Position numbers and translations under genes: made by a program
The notes under the pieces: generated by a model
Told to the model about the DNA's origin: nothing
Database searches by the model: none
What the model saw: the letters and a program-made list of their open reading frames with translations, nothing else
NCBI GenBank assembly: GCA_018241505.1
Contig: JAFEDS010000020.1
Coordinates: 1-64,000 of the forward strand
Source of the DNA: Pseudomonadota bacterium
GTDB taxonomy: Bacteria > Pseudomonadota > Gammaproteobacteria > Steroidobacterales > Steroidobacteraceae
Length of the DNA stretch: 64,000 bases
Reading direction: 5' to 3'
Part shown: positions 46,499 through 55,959 of the stretch, in pieces
Layout: each line of letters starts with the position of its first letter
Numbering within the stretch: the stretch's first letter is position 1

Positions 46499-49108
46499 AT
46501 GACACGTAGACAAACATCGAATGCCCGGCTCGTACGCTCATCCGTTGCCGCGATCCTGGCCGCCGTGCCAGCCGCCTACGGGGCGTTGGCCGCCGCCGCG
46601 GACGCATCGGTCGCAGACCAGCCGGACACGACGTCGTCGCTGGAGGAAGTAGTGGTGACCGGCTCGGCCGCGCGCCACACCATCCTCGATTCCTCTGTAG
46701 CGGTCAGCGTAATGAACCAGGATGACCTGGACCGCAAAGCGCCGCGCAACACTGCCGAAACACTGCAGGCGCTGCCGGGCATCATCGTGGAACAATCCGG
46801 CGGCGAGGATTCCAACAACTACACCGCGCGCGGCGTGCCGGGCGGCGGGCAGATCTTCTTTCAGCTAGCCGAGGACGGCCTGCCGGTGTCCTACTCGGGC
46901 GCGGATCTTTGGCAGGACACGATCCTCAAGCCCGATCTGTCGCTCGACCGCGTGGAAGCGGTAGTCGGCGGCACGAGCAGTATCTTCACAACCAACGGTG
47001 CCGGCGCGTTCGTCAACTTCATCACCCGCAAGCCCACCAAGGAGTTCGCGGGAAGTGTGCGCCTGACCGTGTCCGACTATGGCACCCGGCGCGTGGACTT
47101 CTGGTCGGGCGGCCCGCTGGCACAGGACTGGCGCTTCGCGGTGGGCGGATTCTGGCGCAGCAGCGATGGCGAGCGTCCCACTGGATTCACCAACGATCAC
47201 GGCGGAATCATCCGCTTCAAGCTCCTGCACGACCTCGACCGCGGCGAGATGGGCATCGACGTCAAGATCGTCGACGACCACTCGACGTTCTATTTGCCCA
47301 TCCCCATGCAGAATCCCAACGATCCGCAAAGCCTGCCGGGAATCAATGCGCTCACCGGCACGATGTCGAGCGAGGACAACGCGGTCCTCACCGTGCGCAA
47401 CGGCAGCTATGAGGGCGGCTCGCACACCATCGATCAAACGGACGGTACGGCTATCAAGGCCCAGGTGTTCAGCTTCCATCTCGATAAGGAACTGGATAAC
47501 GGGGTATCCGTACATGAGAAAGCACGCTATACGAGCTTCAACGGCGTGCAGGCGGCGATAGCCAATGCCGGTAACGGCAGTATTGTGAACGCGCTGTCAC
47601 GTATCGATCCCAACAATCCGAACAATCCCACGACCAGCCTGTACGGCGTGCCGAACGAAACCGACATCCAACTGCTGATGCGGCAATTCGGACCGTCCGG
47701 CGCCACGCACGTGGGCTATCAGTACGTGTCGTCCGGGCAGATCCTGTCGAGTCCGGCAGCCATCAGCGCGCTGAACGGCAACGGGCTGGTTACCACCAGC
47801 TACGCGCTCGATTGGGCGCGGCAGCGCAATGAATTCGTCAACAACCTGAGCCTGGACTGGCACACGGCACTCAACGATCTGACCGTCGGCTGGCTGTCCT
47901 TCGATGGCCATCGGACCGAGCACGAGGCCGTGGGCTTCGGACTCGGCGGTTTCATCAGCGAAGTTCGCAACAAGCCCAGCCGCTTGAATATTGTAGCGCT
48001 CGACGCTGCCAACAAGGTGGTCGGATACCTCACGGAAAATGGTTTCGTCAACTACGACACCTTCGGCGGCGCGGGGCCCTCGTACCGGCGCTTCACGTCG
48101 AACTCGTTCTATCTCAACGACGAGTTCAAGGTGACCGATCGGTTGCGCCTGGACGGCGGACTTCGTGTCGAGACGCTGCGCGTCTTCAGTGCCGCGCCCA
48201 ACACGGGCGCGCCGGAGCAGGTGCCCGGTAAGTTGGATCCTGCCCTGGTCAGTGCGACCAATCCGCTCGGCATGACCGGCAACGTCATTGCCGCGAACTA
48301 CATCGGCCAGTTCGGTGGCGGCCCCTGGGACGGCACGTTCACCAACTACCATTACAACCAGACCCACACGGCCTGGACGTTCGGCGGCAACTACCGGATT
48401 CTCGATGACTTGACGGTCTATGCGCGTCATGCGCGCGGATTCGAACAGGACCTGCAGCGCGGGCCGATGTTCCCGCAGGCGATCTCCTTCAGCGAGGTCG
48501 GCCTGCGCTTCCAGTCGAGCACCCTGGCGGCCACGCTGACCGCCTTCCAGACAACTTATAACAACTACATCTTTCAGACATTGGACTACGGTACCGGGTT
48601 GACACCGTACTATCTGGACTTCAAGACCCACGGGCTGGAGCTGGCCGCGACCTGGCATCCGCTGCGCTACTTCCAGCTCCAGTTCACGGGTGAAGCCAAC
48701 AAGTCGAAACTGGAAGAGCCGGCGAGCACGCTCGCGGCGGCGGGCGGTCCGGATTACACGGGTAACGTCGCATTCCGCCTGCCGGAGGTGCTGTTTACCG
48801 TAACGCCCAGTATCCTGCTGCCGCACAACTGGGGCGAGGTGTATGCCAGTGTGTTCCACAATGGGTTCCGCTGGGCCGACGTGGCCAACACGCAGCCGTT
48901 GCCGGCGTACACGACCTTGGCCATGGGTATAACAGTCAATCCATCGGAGCACTTGAAGCTGAACCTGTCGGGTGAGAACCTCACCAACACCATCGGCCTC
49001 ACCGAGGGTTCGGTTCGGGGTGGACTGGCAACCGGCGGCACGCAGGTGTTCTATGCGCGCTCGATCGTGGGTCGTAACTTCGTATTGAGCGCTACTTACG
49101 ACTTCTGA
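46499..49108 (+). CDS. TonB-dependent receptor
   Basis: Outer-membrane active transporter of 869 residues. Signal peptide through about residue 33, then a TonB-box-like region SLEEVVVTGSAA. Plug domain residues about 60-180 (APRNTAETLQALPGIIVEQS, RVEAVVGGTSSIFTTNGAGA). The rest is a 22-strand barrel ending in aromatic YDF. First gene of the LacI-controlled group, so its ligand is probably the sugar compound handled by the enzymes downstream. Confidence 0.93.
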   Translation: MTRRQTSNARLVRSSVAAILAAVPAAYGALAAAADASVADQPDTTSSLEEVVVTGSAARHTILDSSVAVSVMNQDDLDRKAPRNTAETLQALPGIIVEQSGGEDSNNYTARGVPGGGQIFFQLAEDGLPVSYSGADLWQDTILKPDLSLDRVEAVVGGTSSIFTTNGAGAFVNFITRKPTKEFAGSVRLTVSDYGTRRVDFWSGGPLAQDWRFAVGGFWRSSDGERPTGFTNDHGGIIRFKLLHDLDRGEMGIDVKIVDDHSTFYLPIPMQNPNDPQSLPGINALTGTMSSEDNAVLTVRNGSYEGGSHTIDQTDGTAIKAQVFSFHLDKELDNGVSVHEKARYTSFNGVQAAIANAGNGSIVNALSRIDPNNPNNPTTSLYGVPNETDIQLLMRQFGPSGATHVGYQYVSSGQILSSPAAISALNGNGLVTTSYALDWARQRNEFVNNLSLDWHTALNDLTVGWLSFDGHRTEHEAVGFGLGGFISEVRNKPSRLNIVALDAANKVVGYLTENGFVNYDTFGGAGPSYRRFTSNSFYLNDEFKVTDRLRLDGGLRVETLRVFSAAPNTGAPEQVPGKLDPALVSATNPLGMTGNVIAANYIGQFGGGPWDGTFTNYHYNQTHTAWTFGGNYRILDDLTVYARHARGFEQDLQRGPMFPQAISFSEVGLRFQSSTLAATLTAFQTTYNNYIFQTLDYGTGLTPYYLDFKTHGLELAATWHPLRYFQLQFTGEANKSKLEEPASTLAAAGGPDYTGNVAFRLPEVLFTVTPSILLPHNWGEVYASVFHNGFRWADVANTQPLPAYTTLAMGITVNPSEHLKLNLSGENLTNTIGLTEGSVRGGLATGGTQVFYARSIVGRNFVLSATYDF

Positions 49109-49166
49109 TCGTAGTGCGGGTGACTGTGGTGCAACATGCGGCCGGCCGGTGGAAGGGGGGTGACGA

Positions 49167-50531
49167 GTGAGTGCGGCGCAGCCCTCTGATGTCCGGCCGC
49201 CGATCCGCGGCTTGCGCCTGTGGCCGGCAACCACCGCCAATATCATCAACATGGTGGGTATCGGGCCTTTCATTACGCTGCCGCTGATCATCGGCGTGAT
49301 GGGCGGGCCCCAGGCCATGCTGGGATGGGTGGCCGGTGCACTGCTGTCACTGTGTGATGGCCTGGTCTGGGCAGAGCTGGGCGCGGCCATGCCCGGCTCG
49401 GGCGCCTCGTATCACTATCTGCTGGAAGCCTACGGGCGCAACGGACTGGGGCGATTGATGCGCTTCCTGTTCCTGTGGCAGGTGATCCTGCTTGCACCGC
49501 TTTCAGCCGCCTCAGGCGCAGTGGGCTTCGCGCAGTACGCGGCCTGGCTGGTTCCTGCCATGGACCCGGTATCGACCAAGCTGGTCGCTGCCGGTGCCTG
49601 CCTGTTGGTGACCGCGCTCCTGTATCGCGATATCCGGGAGGTCGGCCGACTGACCGTGATCCTGGGGGTCGTAGTGGTGGCGGTCCTCGGGTGGATCGTC
49701 ATCGCGGGCCTGCTGCACTTCCACGCCGAGTTGGCTTTCGACTTTCCCGCGGACGCCTGGCGGTTGACGCCCCAATTCTTCACCGGCCTCGCCGGCGCCA
49801 CCCTGTTGGCCGTCTATGGCTACGGCGGTTATTCGAATGTCTGTTACATCGGTGGCGAGGTGGAGGATCCCGCCAGGAACATTCCCCGCGCCATCGTGCT
49901 CTCCATTGTCATTGTCGCTGTCTTGTATCTGGGAATGAGTCTCGCGGTGCTCGGAGTGATTCCCTATCGGGAGGCGCTGCATTCCAACTCGATCATCGCC
50001 GACTTTGCCCAACGCCTGTACGGCTTCGCCACGGCCCGAGTCATCACCGTGCTGATCCTGATCGCCGCGTTCGCTTCGGTGTTTGCGATTCTTCTCGGCT
50101 ACAGCCGAGTGCCTTACACGGCCGCGGTGGATGGCGAGTTTTTCCGGATCTTCGGCAGGCTGCATCCGACCAAGCGATTCCCCTCGTTCGCGGTTCTCAC
50201 TCTGGGCGTGGCGGCTGCGCTGTGCTGCCTGATTCCTCTGCAGGACCTGATCGGCATCATTATTGTCACGCAGATTGTCATCCAGTTTGTCCCGCAGTGC
50301 CTGGGGGTCATCCTCATCCGGCGCTATCGCAAGCACATCCAGCAGCCCTTTCGGATGTGGGGGTATCCGCTGCCGGCGCTTCTCGCCCTGTTGGGTTGGA
50401 TCGCCATTTTGTTCACCAGCAATTCCCGTTATGCACTGCTGGCCGGGTGCGTCCTCGTCATGGGAGTTCTCGCCTATGTCATCCGGGCACGTGGCCGGCG
50501 CGAGTGGCCGTTCATGAGAGCGAGCGCATGA
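49167..50531 (+). CDS. APC-superfamily permease
   Basis: Twelve-helix inner-membrane transporter of 454 residues. Helix 1 is preceded by RPPIRGLRLWPATTANIINM; later AGALLSLCDGLVWAELGAAM and PGSGASYHYLLEAYGRNGLG give the APC consensus. GTG start with GGAAGG upstream. APC carriers usually move amino acids and amines. Its place between a TonB receptor and sugar enzymes suggests the cargo carries a free amino group. Overlaps the kinase by 4 bases (ATGA). Confidence 0.9.
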   Translation: MSAAQPSDVRPPIRGLRLWPATTANIINMVGIGPFITLPLIIGVMGGPQAMLGWVAGALLSLCDGLVWAELGAAMPGSGASYHYLLEAYGRNGLGRLMRFLFLWQVILLAPLSAASGAVGFAQYAAWLVPAMDPVSTKLVAAGACLLVTALLYRDIREVGRLTVILGVVVVAVLGWIVIAGLLHFHAELAFDFPADAWRLTPQFFTGLAGATLLAVYGYGGYSNVCYIGGEVEDPARNIPRAIVLSIVIVAVLYLGMSLAVLGVIPYREALHSNSIIADFAQRLYGFATARVITVLILIAAFASVFAILLGYSRVPYTAAVDGEFFRIFGRLHPTKRFPSFAVLTLGVAAALCCLIPLQDLIGIIIVTQIVIQFVPQCLGVILIRRYRKHIQQPFRMWGYPLPALLALLGWIAILFTSNSRYALLAGCVLVMGVLAYVIRARGRREWPFMRASA

Positions 50532-51439
50532 GTAGAGAATGGGATGTCATTGTCGTGGGCCACACCTTCCTGGACTATGTGTTCGCGGGAATTCCGGAAT
50601 GGCCAGGGGCCGGCGAGGAGGTGTTTGCCCGCGATCTGCGCAAGGAGATTGGCGGAGCTGCCATAACAGCCTGCGGCCTCGGTCGGTTAGGTCACCGGGT
50701 CGCCTTGCTGAGCGCTATCGGTGCGGAGGACTCCGCCTGGATCCTGCGGCAGCTCGCGACTTCCGGAGTGGATACGTCTCTGGTTCGTTTGTCACCGCAG
50801 CCGACGGCACTGACCGTGAGTCTCTCCACAACTTCCGATCGCGCGCTCTTTTCTCACTGGGGAGCGGCTGTTGAGCTGGCGCCTTTGCTACAGGAAGCCC
50901 ATACGCGACGCCTGCTGGCGCGTGCCGATGTGCTCCATTTCGGAATGGGCGTTACCCTGGAGCCGCATCAGGCGCTTCTGCAGGAGATGCGCGCCGCGGG
51001 CTGCCTCGTGTCGGTGGACGCAGGGTGGAATAAAACCTGGCTGCAGGATAAACGCACCATAGAGATCCTGCGTCAAACGGACTTCTACCTGCCCAACCAG
51101 AAGGAAGCACAGTTGATGTCGGGCGCGAGCGAAACAGACGCGATGCTTCACTGGTTTGAGCAAGCAGGGCTGCGCTGCGTGCCCATCAAACTGGGGTCGC
51201 AGGGCTCGGTCATGCTGCGAGAGGGTCGGATTTACGAACAGCCGCCCGTTCCGGTCACAGTCATCGACACCACCGGTGCTGGGGATTGCTTCAACGCAGG
51301 CTTCATTCACGGAGTACTGTCCGGTGCGCCACCGCAAGAGTGGCTGCGAGTGGGCAACTTGTGCGGTGCTTATTCCACGCGCGCCCTGGGCGGGATGGCC
51401 GGATTCCCGACGCCCGAGGAAGTGAGAGACGCCAAATGA
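50528..51439 (+). CDS. PfkB-family carbohydrate kinase
   Basis: Ribokinase-like sugar kinase of 303 residues. Motifs: GHTFLDYVFAGIPEWPGAGE, EIGGAAITACGLGRLGHRVA, and the C-terminal IDTTGAGDCFNAGFIHG with the catalytic aspartate. The same frame is open far upstream over the permease gene, but that part is a shadow. Coupled to both neighbours by ATGA overlaps, so co-expressed with the permease and GH4 gene; it could phosphorylate the substrate before GH4. Confidence 0.92.
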   Translation: MSREWDVIVVGHTFLDYVFAGIPEWPGAGEEVFARDLRKEIGGAAITACGLGRLGHRVALLSAIGAEDSAWILRQLATSGVDTSLVRLSPQPTALTVSLSTTSDRALFSHWGAAVELAPLLQEAHTRRLLARADVLHFGMGVTLEPHQALLQEMRAAGCLVSVDAGWNKTWLQDKRTIEILRQTDFYLPNQKEAQLMSGASETDAMLHWFEQAGLRCVPIKLGSQGSVMLREGRIYEQPPVPVTVIDTTGAGDCFNAGFIHGVLSGAPPQEWLRVGNLCGAYSTRALGGMAGFPTPEEVRDAK

Positions 51440-52815
51440 GCAGGATTGCAGTCATTGGGGGCGGTGGTGTCCGCACACCGTTTCTGATTTACGGCATCAA
51501 CGAGGCCAGCCGTGCCCTCGGGGTCACGGAAGTCGTCCTTTACGACGTGGACGAAGATCGAGCCCGGTTGATGTCCAGCCTGGGCAACGCCGTGGTGCGC
51601 AACTACGGCGGGCCATTGAAAGTCACAGTTGAAAATCGGATCGAGCGTGCGGTTGCGGGTGCCACCTTCGTCGTCAACAGCGTGCGCGTCGGCGGGATGC
51701 GGCTGCGGGCCAGCGATGAGCGCATCGTTTTTCAACACGGTCTTGCGGGACAGGAAACCACGGGTCCGGGTGGAATCGCGATGGCGCTGAGAACTATTCC
51801 CGTGACTCTCGAGACTGCACGCGTCGTGGAGCGCGTGGCACCGGAGGCCTGGTTCATCAATTTCACCAACCCAGCAGGGATGATTACACAGGCCATCTCG
51901 TCCTGCACCGGGGTACGCAGTGTGGGGATTTGTGACACGCCGCGCGAGCTGTTCCACCGTATCGCACAGGCAGTAGGGGGAACTCAGGAATCGGTCGCTT
52001 GCGACTACCTGGGATTGAATCATTTGGGCTGGGTGCGCTCGGTGCGGCTGCACGGCACCGATGTGACTGCGAAGCTGCTCGCGTCCGAGGAGCAGCTCAA
52101 AACCCTGTATCCCGATCAGCTTTATGACCCGGCGATGATCCGTGCGCTGGGTTTGATACCTTCAGAGTATCTTTTCTTCTGCTATGCCCAGCGACGCGCG
52201 GCGGCCAATCAGGCGAGGACCGGAACCACGCGCGGCCAGGAAGTCGCGCGGCTGACAGCTCAGTTGTATGACGATCTGCGGCGGGAGCTCGCTGCCGGCC
52301 GCGAGCCGGCGGCGCTCGAGTTGTTCAAACACTATCATCGGCGGCGCAGCGGCTCCTACATGAAGTTGGAGGCCAGTGCCGGCTCGCTGCTGGGGGAGGG
52401 GACTGAAGACCCCCAGGACCCCTTTCTCAGCGCGACCGGCTATCATCGAATTGCCGTCGATGTCATGACAGCACTGCTGAGCTCCGCCGGCCGGACGCTG
52501 GTTGTCAACACCTGCAATCGCGGCGCGATTGCGGAGTTGGCCGCGGATGATGTGGTTGAAGTGCCCTGCCAGGTATCGCGCGACGGGGTTACTCCGTTGG
52601 CTGCCGGCGGTTTGCCCGAGTCGGTGCGTGGCCTGGTCCTCTCGGTGAAAGCCTATGAACGCATGGCTGTGCGGGCGGCTCGCGAACAGTCTCTCAGCAA
52701 GGCGCGACTGGCCCTGATGCTCTATCCCATCGTCGGGGAGTGGGAGCTCGCCGGACAGGTTCTGCAAGCGCTCATTGCGAGCGACCCTCAGCATCTTGGG
52801 TATTTACACGATTGA
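51436..52815 (+). CDS. glycoside hydrolase family 4 enzyme
   Basis: GH4 enzymes use NAD+ and Mn2+ to cleave mostly 6-phospho-glycosides by oxidation-elimination. Start [20 protein letters not shown] gives the NAD fold. Metal ligands expected at [12 protein letters not shown] (Cys) and [12 protein letters not shown] (His). [17 protein letters not shown] and [15 protein letters not shown] are family segments. 459 residues. Follows the kinase, as would fit a phosphorylated substrate. Specificity (alpha or beta, gluco or galacto) cannot be read from sequence. Confidence 0.92.
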   Translation: MSRIAVIGGGGVRTPFLIYGINEASRALGVTEVVLYDVDEDRARLMSSLGNAVVRNYGGPLKVTVENRIERAVAGATFVVNSVRVGGMRLRASDERIVFQHGLAGQETTGPGGIAMALRTIPVTLETARVVERVAPEAWFINFTNPAGMITQAISSCTGVRSVGICDTPRELFHRIAQAVGGTQESVACDYLGLNHLGWVRSVRLHGTDVTAKLLASEEQLKTLYPDQLYDPAMIRALGLIPSEYLFFCYAQRRAAANQARTGTTRGQEVARLTAQLYDDLRRELAAGREPAALELFKHYHRRRSGSYMKLEASAGSLLGEGTEDPQDPFLSATGYHRIAVDVMTALLSSAGRTLVVNTCNRGAIAELAADDVVEVPCQVSRDGVTPLAAGGLPESVRGLVLSVKAYERMAVRAAREQSLSKARLALMLYPIVGEWELAGQVLQALIASDPQHLGYLHD

Positions 52816-52833
52816 TCAGCTCGAGGAGCATGT

Positions 52834-54204
52834 ATGTCGAGACTCGCCCGAAGCCGTACCGCTGCGGCAGGTATCGCGCTGGTTCTGACCGCAGCGATTT
52901 CATCCGCTGTCAGTGCGGCAACAGCCGCGCTGCCGGCGCTTCCGCAACCGGATGACCGCTACAAAGCCGACGTCCTGCTGATATTGGGCCATCCGGACGA
53001 TGACACGGAGGCCACCCCGTATCTCGCCAAGGCGGCGTTCGATGAGCATCGCCGAATTGCGGTCGTCTACGGAACTCGCGGTAACTCGGGTGACAATCAC
53101 TTGGGGATGGAGCAGGCCAAGGCCCTGGGCGACATCCGCGAAATCGAGGGCCGCCAGGCGCTCGCTTCGCTGGGCATCAGCAATGTCTGGTTCCTCCACA
53201 ATCCCGATACACCTGGGCAGGATGTGCTGCATTCCCTCGAGGCATGGGGGCACGGTGCTGCGCTCGAGAATATCGTGCGCATTGTGCGTCTGACACGCCC
53301 CGAAGTTATTCTGACCATGTTGCCTGCGTATGTGTCGGGCGAAAATCATGGCGATCATCAGGCAGCGGCGGTGCTTGCTGTGGAGGCCTTCGATCAGGCC
53401 GCCAATCCACTGTCCTTTCCAGAACAGGTCAATGCGCCGCGCAAGCGCGACAGCATCAACAACTACGGTGAGGGGCTGAAACTCTGGCAGCCCAAGAAGC
53501 TCTACTTCATGGACGGTGGCTACCACGACTTCAAGGGCAGGGGGCCGACGTACAGCGCGACGGAGATTTCACCATCCAAAGGCGTAGCCTACGGACAGTT
53601 CCGCAAGCAGGCGTGGGATTTCTATGCCACGCAGTACAGTCTTCCCGAGGAGTGGGTGCAGAAGTTGGCCGTCTGGCCGACGCAGTTCATATTCGGCAAG
53701 TCGCTCGTGCCTTCTGATGCCGCAGCCGGAGTTTTCGCAGGCATAGAGCCCGGAAGCACCGTCATCTACAGCAAGCCTACAGGGTATGTCCCGGACGCGG
53801 GCAACCGGCCGCCGCTCGAGTTGGGCGGCCCGTGGGCGTTCTATCGGCGCTTCTGGCAAGCGCACGATCTCCAGCAGCTCGCGTCGATACTTCCGCCGGA
53901 AGGCAGTGTAGGTGTTGGCGATCCGTTGTGGGTGCCATTGCTGATCAACAATGATGCGAACACGAGCAAGCAGTTCACGCTCCGGGCAGGACTACCACAG
54001 GGCTGGACACAGCAGGAAGCGCAGGAGCTGACGGTCACCGTGGCAGCTCATGACTCGTATCCGGTGCAGTTGAATCTCGAGGCGCCCAAGGGTCCGAGCG
54101 GCGGCTGGCAGACGTTGAAATGGACGTTGGAGTCCAAAGGCTCGCCGTCAGCGGACGTTCAATTGCGGATGTACCTGGATGAACGAAGCATATTGCCGCA
54201 GTAA
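52834..54204 (+). CDS. exported PIG-L (LmbE)-family deacetylase
   Basis: Zinc N-deacetylases of this family act on GlcNAc-type residues, for example GlcNAc-inositol in mycothiol synthesis (MshB). The zinc and base motif LGHPDDDTEATP is near residue 53; the third ligand lies in SGENHGDHQAAAVLAVEAF. N-terminal signal peptide (GIALVLTAAISSAVSAATAA) places it in the periplasm. A C-terminal beta-sandwich of about 110 residues follows. 456 residues. It comes 18 bases after the GH4 gene. Confidence 0.9.
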   Translation: MSRLARSRTAAAGIALVLTAAISSAVSAATAALPALPQPDDRYKADVLLILGHPDDDTEATPYLAKAAFDEHRRIAVVYGTRGNSGDNHLGMEQAKALGDIREIEGRQALASLGISNVWFLHNPDTPGQDVLHSLEAWGHGAALENIVRIVRLTRPEVILTMLPAYVSGENHGDHQAAAVLAVEAFDQAANPLSFPEQVNAPRKRDSINNYGEGLKLWQPKKLYFMDGGYHDFKGRGPTYSATEISPSKGVAYGQFRKQAWDFYATQYSLPEEWVQKLAVWPTQFIFGKSLVPSDAAAGVFAGIEPGSTVIYSKPTGYVPDAGNRPPLELGGPWAFYRRFWQAHDLQQLASILPPEGSVGVGDPLWVPLLINNDANTSKQFTLRAGLPQGWTQQEAQELTVTVAAHDSYPVQLNLEAPKGPSGGWQTLKWTLESKGSPSADVQLRMYLDERSILPQ

Positions 54205-54219
54205 ATCACGGAAACCCTC

Positions 54220-55212
54220 ATGTTCGAAATTGCCTTGTTGGGCGCGGGCCGGATCGGCCAGGTCCATGCGCGGAACGTCGCTGCCCACCCCGAACTGCGC
54301 CTGAAGTATGTAGTCGATCCCAACAGCAACACCGCCGAGCACGTGGCTGCGCAGACAGGAGCCCGGGTTGCCGATTTGGCCATTGCATTGGGTGACGCCG
54401 CGGTCGTCGGCGTCATTGTTGCCAGTCCCACCAATCAACACCTGGAGCAGTGCCTCGCGGCAGCCGCGGCGGGGAAAGCCATCCTGTGCGAGAAGCCGCT
54501 GGATCTGGATCTGCATCGCGCGATGAGCGCTCGAAGCGCTTTGACAGGCACCGGCATCAGGCTGTTGCTGGGATTCAACCGGCGGTTCGATCCTCACTTC
54601 GCCACACTCAAGGAACGGCTGGACGGCGGCACCGTGGGCACGCTCGAGACGTTGCACATCATCAGTCACGATCCGGCGCCGCCTCCTGCGCAGTACGTGC
54701 GCAGCTCCGGCGGGCTCTTCAAGGATATGGCCATTCACGATTTCGATATGGCGCGCTGGTTGCTGGGTGAGGAGCCCAGTGAGGTTCACGCAGCGGCCCG
54801 CTGTCTCATCGATCCATCCATCGGTGAGGCCGGCGATGTGGATACGGCGAAGACTCTTCTCACGACGGCTTCGGGCCGGCTCTGTGTCATCAGTAACAGC
54901 CGCCGCTCCGGATACGGCTATGACCAGCGCATCGAAGCTTTCGGCTCACGGGGGCTCGCACGGGCTGACAATGTTCTCGAGAGCACTGTGTCGGTCTGGT
55001 CCTCGGGCGGCATGGCCAGCGATGTACTGCAAAACTTCTTCCTCGACCGCTATGCCAGCGCCTACCGCCGGGAGCTCGCGCACTTCGCCAAGGTAATCGC
55101 CAATGAGGCGTCGCCGGCCGTTGGATATGCGGACGGAATTGCCGCACTGGTTCTGGCGGAAGCTGCCGCGGAGTCCGTGCGTGTGGGAGCGCCGATCCGC
55201 CCACGGAATTAA
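54220..55212 (+). CDS. Gfo/Idh/MocA oxidoreductase (inositol 2-dehydrogenase-like)
   Basis: NAD(P)-dependent sugar or cyclitol dehydrogenase of 330 residues. Rossmann motif IALLGAGRIGQVHARNVAAH; catalytic lysine in AILCEKPLDLDLH; IHDFDMARWLLGEEPSEV carries the His/Asp of the active site. The best resemblance is to myo-inositol 2-dehydrogenases (IolG). No other iol genes are nearby. Last gene of the LacI-controlled group. Confidence 0.9.
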   Translation: MFEIALLGAGRIGQVHARNVAAHPELRLKYVVDPNSNTAEHVAAQTGARVADLAIALGDAAVVGVIVASPTNQHLEQCLAAAAAGKAILCEKPLDLDLHRAMSARSALTGTGIRLLLGFNRRFDPHFATLKERLDGGTVGTLETLHIISHDPAPPPAQYVRSSGGLFKDMAIHDFDMARWLLGEEPSEVHAAARCLIDPSIGEAGDVDTAKTLLTTASGRLCVISNSRRSGYGYDQRIEAFGSRGLARADNVLESTVSVWSSGGMASDVLQNFFLDRYASAYRRELAHFAKVIANEASPAVGYADGIAALVLAEAAAESVRVGAPIRPRN

Positions 55213-55266
55213 CTGGTCGCATACCATGGTTTGCGGTGGCCACCCAGGCCGTTTTCACCGGCGCCA

Positions 55267-55295
55267 TTGGAAGGGGGAACCAAAACGGGTATAAT
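55267..55295 (+). promoter_or_regulatory. promoter of the Xre/MbcA-RES module
   Basis: TTGGAA (55267-55272), a 17-base spacer, and a perfect TATAAT (55290-55295). The GTG start of the antitoxin is 7 bases further, so a leaderless mRNA is predicted. Confidence 0.7.
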
Positions 55296-55302
55296 TCGGC
55301 GG

Positions 55303-55923
55303 GTGACGAATCTCCATATTACATCCGTTCTGCCGCCGTTCCAGGAAGAGGAACTGTATCCGCGCGCGACTCGCTTCTTGCGACGCGCCGATGCAATGGG
55401 TTTGCTCGAGGGAAAGATCGAGGAATTGAGCCCAGAGGTCGTGCGACGGGTGGCGCGCAAGTTGTCCAAGCGCGGGCTCGCGAGTGATGTTGCCGCCCGG
55501 CTGACTAGCGCGCCTACACCCTCCCGCGAAGAGTTCGCGCGGTATCTGGACGCCGCCCTGCTAGCTCTCAATGAGTCTCCTGTACCGGCGGCGGAGCTGA
55601 CGAAGCTCAACTCAATTTTGGGGCACGAGCTTCTGGCGGACCTGTTGGAGATCTCAACGGCCAGTATCCAGCGGTATCAGAGCGGGGACCGCGAGGCGCC
55701 GGACCTCGTAGCGGATCGCGCTCACTTCCTCACCGCCGTCATTTCGGCGCTGGAGGGCACCTACAATGAGTTTGGAGTGCGCCGCTGGTTTGGGCGTCCC
55801 CGCTCGACGTTCGGTGGGCGTAGCGCAAGGCAGTTGCTCACGCGTCGTTGGACGTCGCACGATGATTCCGCGCGGCAGGTTCTGAGCGCCGCGGAGTCCT
55901 TACAACACCTGGGCGCTACCTGA
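55303..55923 (+). CDS. Xre/MbcA/ParS-type antitoxin
   Basis: A 206-residue protein with an N-terminal helical Xre-like part and a C-terminal toxin-binding domain of the DUF2384 kind (EFGVRRWFGRPRSTFGGRSA, where the R-WF--P-S-F-G segment is diagnostic). Start placed at GTG 55303 because of the TATAAT 7 bases upstream. The frame is open to 55231 but that would lie before the promoter. It neutralises the RES toxin encoded 36 bases downstream and probably represses the pair. Confidence 0.88.
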   Translation: MTNLHITSVLPPFQEEELYPRATRFLRRADAMGLLEGKIEELSPEVVRRVARKLSKRGLASDVAARLTSAPTPSREEFARYLDAALLALNESPVPAAELTKLNSILGHELLADLLEISTASIQRYQSGDREAPDLVADRAHFLTAVISALEGTYNEFGVRRWFGRPRSTFGGRSARQLLTRRWTSHDDSARQVLSAAESLQHLGAT

Positions 55924-55959
55924 AGCATTGCCGCTGACGTTGCTAGACGGGTCAGAGCA

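Noticed and set aside
47597-49390. 597-residue minus-strand frame over the first TonB receptor
   Set aside because: Antisense shadow; it crosses into the permease gene and shows no motif.
49475-50527. Upstream extension of the PfkB kinase frame
   Set aside because: The frame is open by chance over the permease; kinase homology starts at the ATG at 50528 with an ATGA overlap.
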